DNA of 64,000 nucleotides. Source: Lota lota (lineage: Eukaryota > Chordata > Actinopteri > Gadiformes > Lotidae). Under the pieces are notes generated by a model. It did no database searches and was not told the DNA's origin. It was given only the letters and a program-made list of their open reading frames with translations. The stretch covers positions 1-64,000 of the forward strand of contig JACYXH010000266.1 in NCBI GenBank assembly GCA_026745465.1, given 5' to 3'. Position 1 is the first letter of the stretch. Each line of letters starts with the position of its first letter. This document shows, piece by piece, positions 57,819 through 64,000 of the stretch. The translations under genes were made by a program, and so were the position numbers.

Positions 57819-58455
57819 TCATCTGATTGGTCGTCCATCCGCCAATCCTCCCAGAGACCCGGGGGTCTGGGAGCCGGGGGCCCCGAAGGCGTCCCTCAGC
57901 AGGCGGTCCAGGTTGTGTGTGTACTGGTCCCGGGTGGGGCCCGCCCCGCCCAGCTGGAGGGGCTGGAGGTGTGGATGGGGTGGGGCGTACGGGAAGGGAG
58001 CGTGCAGCTGGCTCAGTGTCAGCCAGAAGGCGTCCGGGTCCACCTGGATCAGGTGACGGAACACGCTGGCAGGGAGCAGGAAGGGGAGGGGTCAGCGACA
58101 CACGGAGCCACCTTTTCACTTGGGTGCAGGATCTCAATAGGATTTCATGTGTTCATATTTCACCCATCGTGCTGGTTTGGCTTGAATCCAATTGGTGGGA
58201 CTTTGTAACATTTCTTGACCATCACCCATTTTTGCCAAATTACTTTGCAACATGAAATGAATCACATGCAGGCCATGAGATTCACCATTTTATGAAGTGT
58301 GTGTGAGAAGTGAATCTGTGCAGAGTGAATCTGTGCAGAGTGAATCAGTTGACTGTAGCACTGCTACCTTAGACACGCCTCCTGAAGGCTGATTGGTTGT
58401 CTACAGCTCAGGTAGGGAAGGCAGGCATCACAGACAGCATCCAGGTCAGCCTCAC
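57819..58455 (-). pseudogene. TTI1-like 3' end, copy 8
   Basis: Exons 58455-58368 and 58065-57819. The long TG tract of the other introns is missing; instead there is a small AGAGTGAATCTGTGC repeat. Confidence 0.73.
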
Positions 58456-58514
58456 CTGAACCACACGGTAACACAGAGGAATAAAGACGTGTGTATTAAT
58501 ACATGTGTATGTAC

Positions 58515-58576
58515 GGGGGCGGGGTTAGTCTAGTGGTTAGGGTGTCCAAAGGGTCCGGGTTCGATCCCAGAGGTCC
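58515..58576 (+). repeat. tRNA-like SINE-type sequence, copy 8
   Basis: Same A/B-box-like head, followed by featureless spacer. Confidence 0.55.
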
Positions 58577-58921
58577 TCTGCTTCTGTCTCCAGGTTGATG
58601 GCAGCTAAATGTAGGAGTCATGAAAATAACTTTAATAATTAATACTAAGATGTTTAAGAAGCTCAGTTTGCTCCTGGGAATCTCATCTGTGCCAGTGTTC
58701 ACTCAAGAACGCAAAACTCAGCTTATGGAGTTTCTTTAGAAATGACAGTCTGGTTTGACCACTAGAGGGCAGACTTGTACAGCGTATAAAGTCAGGCTGT
58801 TGGAGCAGAATCTAGAAGCAGAATACAAATCTACTGTTCTGTTATCTGCTCACCTTATACCAGAAGCACACAGCTTTGAACATACACCAATGTTGCTAAC
58901 AGTATTTGTTTGTTGTATTTG

Positions 58922-59170
58922 TTAAAGGAACACTAGGATTTTTTACTGTAAACAATTAAGTAGAAATAAATATGAAATTTTTCATAACATTCCAGCATCT
59001 ATCTGAAAGGTAAATTGTTTTGCAATTGAAAACTAAATTCTAGGAGTTTCATTTGACTGTAGTAGGCTGTCCAAAAATGGTCAACCTGCATTAAACAAAT
59101 CAACAAATCAGTCTTTTCAAACTTGTCCGTTTGTTGAATTCCTTCTAAATCTTGCCTACTGCTCCTTTAA
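58922..59170. mobile_element. TTAA-ended MITE-like element, copy 8
   Basis: A 249-bp copy; left end TTAAAGGAACACTAGG, right end CTACTGCTCCTTTAA. Confidence 0.6.
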
Positions 59171-59794
59171 GAAAGACTCAGATAACAGGCTGTGAGAACA
59201 AATGAAGTCAGATATTTAAACACAAAGTGGATTCTTACAGTCGACTTCTCAATAGTGGAAACGGTTGAAGAAGTGAGAAAGTTGGAATTAAGGGATCATT
59301 TGTGCTGTAGTGATCACACTACATGGTACCAAGGTCTATTCAATTCAACATTAAATACGTTATATCTTTTTGCTGAAATTGAGGTCTAAATGACTTACAT
59401 TTTCTAAAATTACAATAATCTAGCTTGATCTTAAAGTATAGCACGAAGAGGAACTGTGGAAATATTAATAAGAGACAAAAGACCAGAATAGCATCGATGT
59501 ACAGACCCAGCAGTGAAGAACCTATTGCTGTTATCTCCTTAAGTGTGGGCTCCTTCTCAAAACTTTGCAGCGAGCTACAACATGTGGTTCTTTATCAAAT
59601 GGAGGAAACAAAATACGGAACAAAACGACCACATTCTGAGAGGCATAAATACGAAGAAGACGTTTCTTTGTAAAATGACATCAATACATGACATTGTTTC
59701 ACAAACGTATGGTCCATGGACTTCACAGCCCTCACATGTCCATTGAATAGTCCATTGGTTCTGCTCCCAGACACCCACTATCTCGAGGCAGTTG
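59171..59794. repeat. LTR-type 5' flank (unit 9)
   Basis: Homologous to 6445-7062; its last 200 bp are nearly identical to 1-206. No gene is recognised. Confidence 0.5.
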
Positions 59795-60204
59795 TGTCAC
59801 AGTCTGACTCTGTTATGGTCTTTGGTTTCCGTTCTCCACCTGTCCACCAGATGTCCTTAGACTTTTCCCCTCACTCACAGATCCTGTCTCTCCCATCTGC
59901 AATCACTTCCTTCCCCTCCCCTGAGCTTCCTTGTCAATGCTCCCACCTGCACCTCATTCCCCCATCAGTCTCTCCCTATATATACCAGTTCACTTCCTTT
60001 GTTCCCTTGTCGGTTTGTTGTTTTTGTCATGTCCTTTTGTGCTTGTTGTTCTCTTGTGATTAGGCTATCTTATGCCAGTTTGTGTATGTGAGATTTTTGA
60101 GTTTACTTTATTAAAAGCCTTTTTGTTTAATCACCCCATATACTAGTCTGCATTTGGGTCCTTTTCCTTTTGTTCCAGCTGCCCTGCTAGCACTGGTTGT
60201 GACA
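59795..60204 (+). mobile_element. Solo-LTR-like fossil, copy 5
   Basis: Almost identical to copy 1 at 207-616 and closer to it than to the other three. Confidence 0.5.
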
Positions 60205-60240
60205 GTTCTGGTTCTTGCCACTATTGGGTTCACCTCTGTT

Positions 60241-60464
60241 CCTCAACCATCCACCAGCTCCAGGATGGAGTCAGGCCTGCTAGGGCCAGCTCATCTCCTC
60301 AACCATCCACCAGCTCCAGGATGGAGTCAGGCCTGCTAGGCCCAGCTCATCTCCTCAACCATCCACCAGCTCCAGGGTGGAGTCAGGCCTGCTAGGCCCA
60401 GCTCATCTCCTCAACCATCCACCAGCTCCAGGGTGGAGTCAGGCCTGCTAGGGCCAGCTCATCT
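60241..60464. repeat. 56-bp minisatellite, 4 units
   Basis: Four units showing the GGGCCAGC variants also found in the array at 653. Confidence 0.88.
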
Positions 60465-61195
60465 CTTCAGCCGATGAGATTAATCCATTTGGATCACTTT
60501 TCTCTTAATTCTCTTACCAAAAAAATATTTTAATTTTTCCATTGCTGTTGTTTATTTTACCTTTTTTTTTTAAAGCAGCTATGTTTGAATTATATGTGTA
60601 GAACTTAAAGGAATTGAAAGGTATTCTGTTGGGACTTGGTCTCTTTAAACAGACATTGAACTGATCTTTAATTTGCATTAGACTGATGAAGAAAACATTT
60701 ATATTGCCAATCCAGTGTTTCATCAGCTTTAATTATTTTAAATGCAATGTTTGCACTGAACTTTTCTCATTATGACAATCCTTTTTTAATTTTTTTATCA
60801 TTTATATAAAAAATTATATAATCTTTCACTCTTAATAAATTGTAAATGAAACACTATTTAGAAAACACATAACCTTTTTCTTAACTTTACCTTTTTATTT
60901 TGGCATAAGCCTATGGCAATAAGTATTACAATAATGTCTTAATGTATATTTGGTCCATTTGATGGAGGGAAAATAATCAACCTTACTGTTATGACCCTAA
61001 GTGATGCAGCGCACATACCACTGACACACTGTCTCTAGAAGCAGAAGTGGAAAATAGAATCAGCTTAAAATACTTCCTTTTTGATTAAAGTGGCTCTTAA
61101 GACTTTGACATGATGTCATACATAACTCTCAGAAAGACCAAGCACACCAAGTAGGACGATAAGATAAACTCTGTGAAAACAGTTTTGACCGGAAT
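60465..61195 (+). promoter_or_regulatory. LTR-type 5' flank and presumed promoter of CTL-17
   Basis: Nearly identical to 1045-1773, the flank of CTL-1. Confidence 0.45.
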
Positions 61196-61905
61196 ATGGC
61201 TGAGGAGATTTACGCCAGACCCAACATGATGACCAAGGCCAGGAATACACAAGTAGAGAGAGAGGAGAGGATAGTGGACATCTTGGTTAGTCCTGAGAGC
61301 CTCAGAGATCAACACCAGGACTATGTGGGGACAGAGGAGTCCTGCTTGGGTTGGCAGTGCAGTACAAGACCGTCATGGAGAAGATCATCAAGGAGAAGAC
61401 TGACATGGAGAAGACCGCCATGGAGAAGACTGTAAGCATGGACAGAGATATGGAGCAACTTCCTGAAAAGCTGAAGAATGTGACAGAGCAGAGAGACACA
61501 CTGCTTTGTCAACTGTGCTGTCCAAGTGGTTGGGATAAGTTTGGTTGTAAATGTTACCGGCTTTTCGACGTGAAGGGATCCTGGAATAAGAGCAGGAGGT
61601 TCTGTGTTTCCCAAGGAGCAGATCTGGTGGTTGTGGACAGTAAAGAGGAGATGGACTTCATTAGCAGTTACGGCTCGTACTTCTGGCTCGGAGCGACAGA
61701 TGAGGCCAGAGAAGGGATGTGGAGATGGGTTGATGGAACCGTCCTGTCAGTGGATAACCCCTCCTGGAGCAGAGGGGAACCTGACGGTGGTGAGGACCAG
61801 AACTGCCTCAAGGTAAAAGTCTAGGAGAAGACCAAATATAAATGGAGAGGTGAGAAATGAGAAGACCAAAACAAGGGGATTTGTGAACGTGATTTCATAA
61901 ATTGA
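61196..61905 (+). pseudogene. CTL-17: C-type lectin receptor without a membrane span
   Basis: The standard ATG and an ILVSP tail read to GTEES. A deletion then joins GAGGAGTCCT to GCTTGGGTTGGCAG, removing the end of the tail and nearly all of the span and shifting the frame. The stalk and CTLD continue in another frame (61351 on): CCPSGWDKFGCKCYRLF, WLGATD, GEPDGGEDQNC. TAG (TCGGAG to TAGGAG, about 61823) and TGA near the end give further stops. The C-terminus is alpha-like. Confidence 0.87.
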
Positions 61906-63021
61906 TTGATGAAAACATTTCTTTGTACCTATTTTGTACATCATAATGCCAACAGACGTTGGCTGTTTTGTTCAATAGTTTTTGGGTTCCGCCATTCGAT
62001 AAGAGCTGTGATTGGCTGCAAGGTGTTCCTTCAAAGGTGATGACATGAATACTTCACAGGTCACTGCAGGAGCTGTACATAGATGCTGCTCTTGTTGCCT
62101 CATTTTTGTTCAGTGTTTCCACAGTTGCTCTTGGTGTTGGAGGCTGAGGTTAGGTGGTAAAGAGTCATGACAGTCATTGGTTGGTTTTCAGTCGCTGTAA
62201 ACCACACTAGTTCTCTATCTAGGGCCGCCTTTTTCCCCGCAACGGTGTCAAGATCACCCTTCAAAATATGAAATGGACATTCATAACAAATGTGTTCAAT
62301 GTAGACGTTTTGAACTAGATAGATTTTTATATTGAATTGTATTTAGTATTCGGTGCCATGTGGTGTGATCACTATAAAAACACTTGTTTATAAAGGATCT
62401 AGTTGTTCTAAGGTGTTCAGATAGCAGAACAGTAGTCTTGTGTCCTGGTGTCTGAACAGGCTTGTAGGTCTGCACTTGGACTCTTTCAGTGGCTCCACAT
62501 TGAACCGATCTTTTATTTGCTTTGGGACTGATGAAGGTTTCTGTTGAAAGTCCACTATTTCTTCAGCTTCAATCCTTTACATTGCAGTGTTTGCCCTGAA
62601 CTTTTCATGTATATATTTTTTAATCTTTAAAACCAAACATTATATAATATCTCTAACTCTAAACAAATTGTATATTAAACCATACTTTGAAATCATCTAA
62701 CCTTTACCATCTTATTTTGGCATTGGCCTACAGCAAATATGTATTTCAACTATGTCTTAATGCGTATTATGATCCCTTTTAAGTAAGTAGAACAATCTGA
62801 ACATTGCTGATATGATCTTAAGTGATGCAGTGCACACACCACTGACACACAGTGCCTCTATAAGCAGAAGTAGGAAGTAACATCTGGTTAAAAGACTTCC
62901 TATTTGTTCAAAGTGAGTGCTATGACTTTTTTATGCTGTCATACAGAACGCACAGAAAGACCAACCACTCGTAGGAGTAGGACGATAAGATAAACTCTGT
63001 GAAATCAGTTTTGACCAGAAT
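61906..63021. repeat. Spacer between CTL-17 and CTL-18
   Basis: A 3' flank module (the CArG-like site reads CCTTCAAAGG here), then the internal-type promoter block (CTCTATAAGCAGAAGTAGG at about 62854). No gene is seen. Confidence 0.5.
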
Positions 63022-63879
63022 ATGGCTGAGGAGATTTACGCCAGGCCCAACATGATGACCAAGGTCAGGTATACACAAGGAGAGAGAGAGGAGAGGATAG
63101 TGGACATCTACGCTAGCCTTGAGAGCCTCAGAGATCAACACCAGGACCATGTGAGGACAGAGGAGTCCTCCATGTCTCTGAGAACAGGAAGAAGTCAGCG
63201 GCCGGACGCTGTGAGCCCTCCTAGGTGTCCGATCAGGGCTGTGGTGGTGCTTCTGGGCCTGCTGTCTGTTGTCCTGCTGGCTGGACTGCTTGGGTTGGCA
63301 GTGCAATACAAGACCGTCATGGAGAAGACTGTAAGCATGGACAGAGACATGGAGAAGATCATCAAGGAGAATACCATCATGGAGAAGACCATCATGGAGA
63401 AGACTGTAAGCATGGAACGAGACATGGAGCAACTTCGCCAAAGGCTGAAGAATGTGACAGAAGAGAGAGACTCACTGCTTTGTCAACAGTGCTGTCCATT
63501 TGGTTGGGATGAGTTTGGTTGTAAATGTTACCGGCTTTCCGACGTGAAGGGATCCTGGAATAAGAGCAGGGAGTTCTGTGTTTCCCACGGAGCAGATCTG
63601 GTGGTTGTGGACAGTAAAGAGGAGATGGACTTCATTAGCAGGTACGTCTCGTCCTTCTGGCTCGGAGCGACAGGTGAGGCCAGAGAAGGGATGTGGAGAT
63701 GGGTTGATGGAACCGTCCTGTCAGTGGATAACCCCTCCTGGAGGGGAGGGAAACCTGACGGTGGTGAGGACAAGAACTGTCTCAAGGGAAAAGTCTCGGA
63801 GAAGACCAAATATAAATGGAGAGGTGAGAGATGTGAACAGCAAAACAAGGGGATTTGTGAACGTGATTTAGTAAAATGA
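63022..63879 (+). CDS. CTL-18: C-type lectin receptor, Tyr-type, intact
   Basis: A single-exon protein of 285 residues. The tail has EEIYAR, RYTQ and IYASL; the span has Gly (LLAGLLGL). The stalk has TVSMDRDMEK, IIKEN, TIMEK, TIMEK and TVSMERDMEQL. The CTLD has CCPFGWDEFGCKCYRLS, WLGATG (Gly for the usual Asp) and GKPDGGEDKNC. The alpha end carries an unusual CEQQNKGICERDLVK, intermediate between alpha and gamma. Confidence 0.9.
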   Translation: MAEEIYARPNMMTKVRYTQGEREERIVDIYASLESLRDQHQDHVRTEESSMSLRTGRSQRPDAVSPPRCPIRAVVVLLGLLSVVLLAGLLGLAVQYKTVMEKTVSMDRDMEKIIKENTIMEKTIMEKTVSMERDMEQLRQRLKNVTEERDSLLCQQCCPFGWDEFGCKCYRLSDVKGSWNKSREFCVSHGADLVVVDSKEEMDFISRYVSSFWLGATGEAREGMWRWVDGTVLSVDNPSWRGGKPDGGEDKNCLKGKVSEKTKYKWRGERCEQQNKGICERDLVK

Positions 63880-64000
63880 TTGCTGAAAACTTTTCTTTGT
63901 ACCTATTTTGTACATCATATTGCCAACAGACGTTGGCTGTTTTGTTCCATAGTTATTGGGTTCCGCCATTCGATAAGAGCTGTGATTGGCTGCAAGGTTT
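63880..64000. repeat. Start of 3' flank module (after CTL-18)
   Basis: The module is cut by the window end at ATTGGCTGCAAGG, so the array continues beyond it. Confidence 0.6.

Overview
The window is vertebrate, almost certainly teleost fish, nuclear DNA. The signs are spliced exons, teleost-type hAT and Tc1 transposons, long (TG)n tracts and fish-type C-type lectins. It is a young, repeatedly rearranged tandem array. The unit, roughly 4.5-13 kb long, recurs eight times plus partial ends. A unit has a 5' flank, one to three C-type lectin receptor genes on the + strand, and a shared AT-rich 3' flank. Then come the last two exons of a TTI1-like gene on the - strand, a short tRNA-like (SINE-type) sequence, and a TTAA-ended MITE-like element. 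Units end at about 6444, 12240, 16863, 22967, 32522, 45857, 52844 and 59170.

I find 18 receptor copies (numbered CTL-1 to CTL-18 here) and one older C-terminal scrap. Nine have intact reading frames: CTL-2, 3, 4, 5, 7, 10, 11, 13 and 18. CTL-4 and CTL-7 have lost the usual ATG and would start 10 codons later. The other nine are truncated, frameshifted, interrupted by stops, or fragments. Each gene is one uninterrupted frame for a type II membrane protein: a tail of about 70 residues, one membrane span, a stalk of pentapeptide repeats, and a C-terminal C-type lectin domain (CTLD).

The most striking signal is a two-class split. Intact copies either have an arginine inside the membrane span and no tyrosine at the tail site (ILVSP): CTL-3, 4, 7, 10, 13. 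Or they have glycine in the span and a YASL tail motif: CTL-2, 5, 11, 18. The two mixed copies (CTL-9, CTL-16) are both pseudogenes. This is how paired activating/inhibitory receptors are built, and three C-terminal CTLD cassettes (alpha, beta, gamma) are shuffled across both classes. Most units read 'Arg-type gene, then Tyr-type gene, then TTI1 tail', suggesting an ancestral two-gene unit. The signalling role is inferred; nothing here shows expression or ligand.

Two kinds of 5' flank precede the first gene of a unit. One carries a solo-LTR-like fossil plus a 56-bp minisatellite (units 1, 2, 7, 8, 9). The other carries a perfect RFX/X-box palindrome (units 3, 4, 5, 6). Other insertions are a 3.9-kb hAT transposon at 36484-40382 with a perfect 8-bp target duplication, a decayed Tc1-like element near 26130-26890, a 47-bp minisatellite at 35101-35718, and a 22-bp minisatellite fused to a receptor fragment near 27200.
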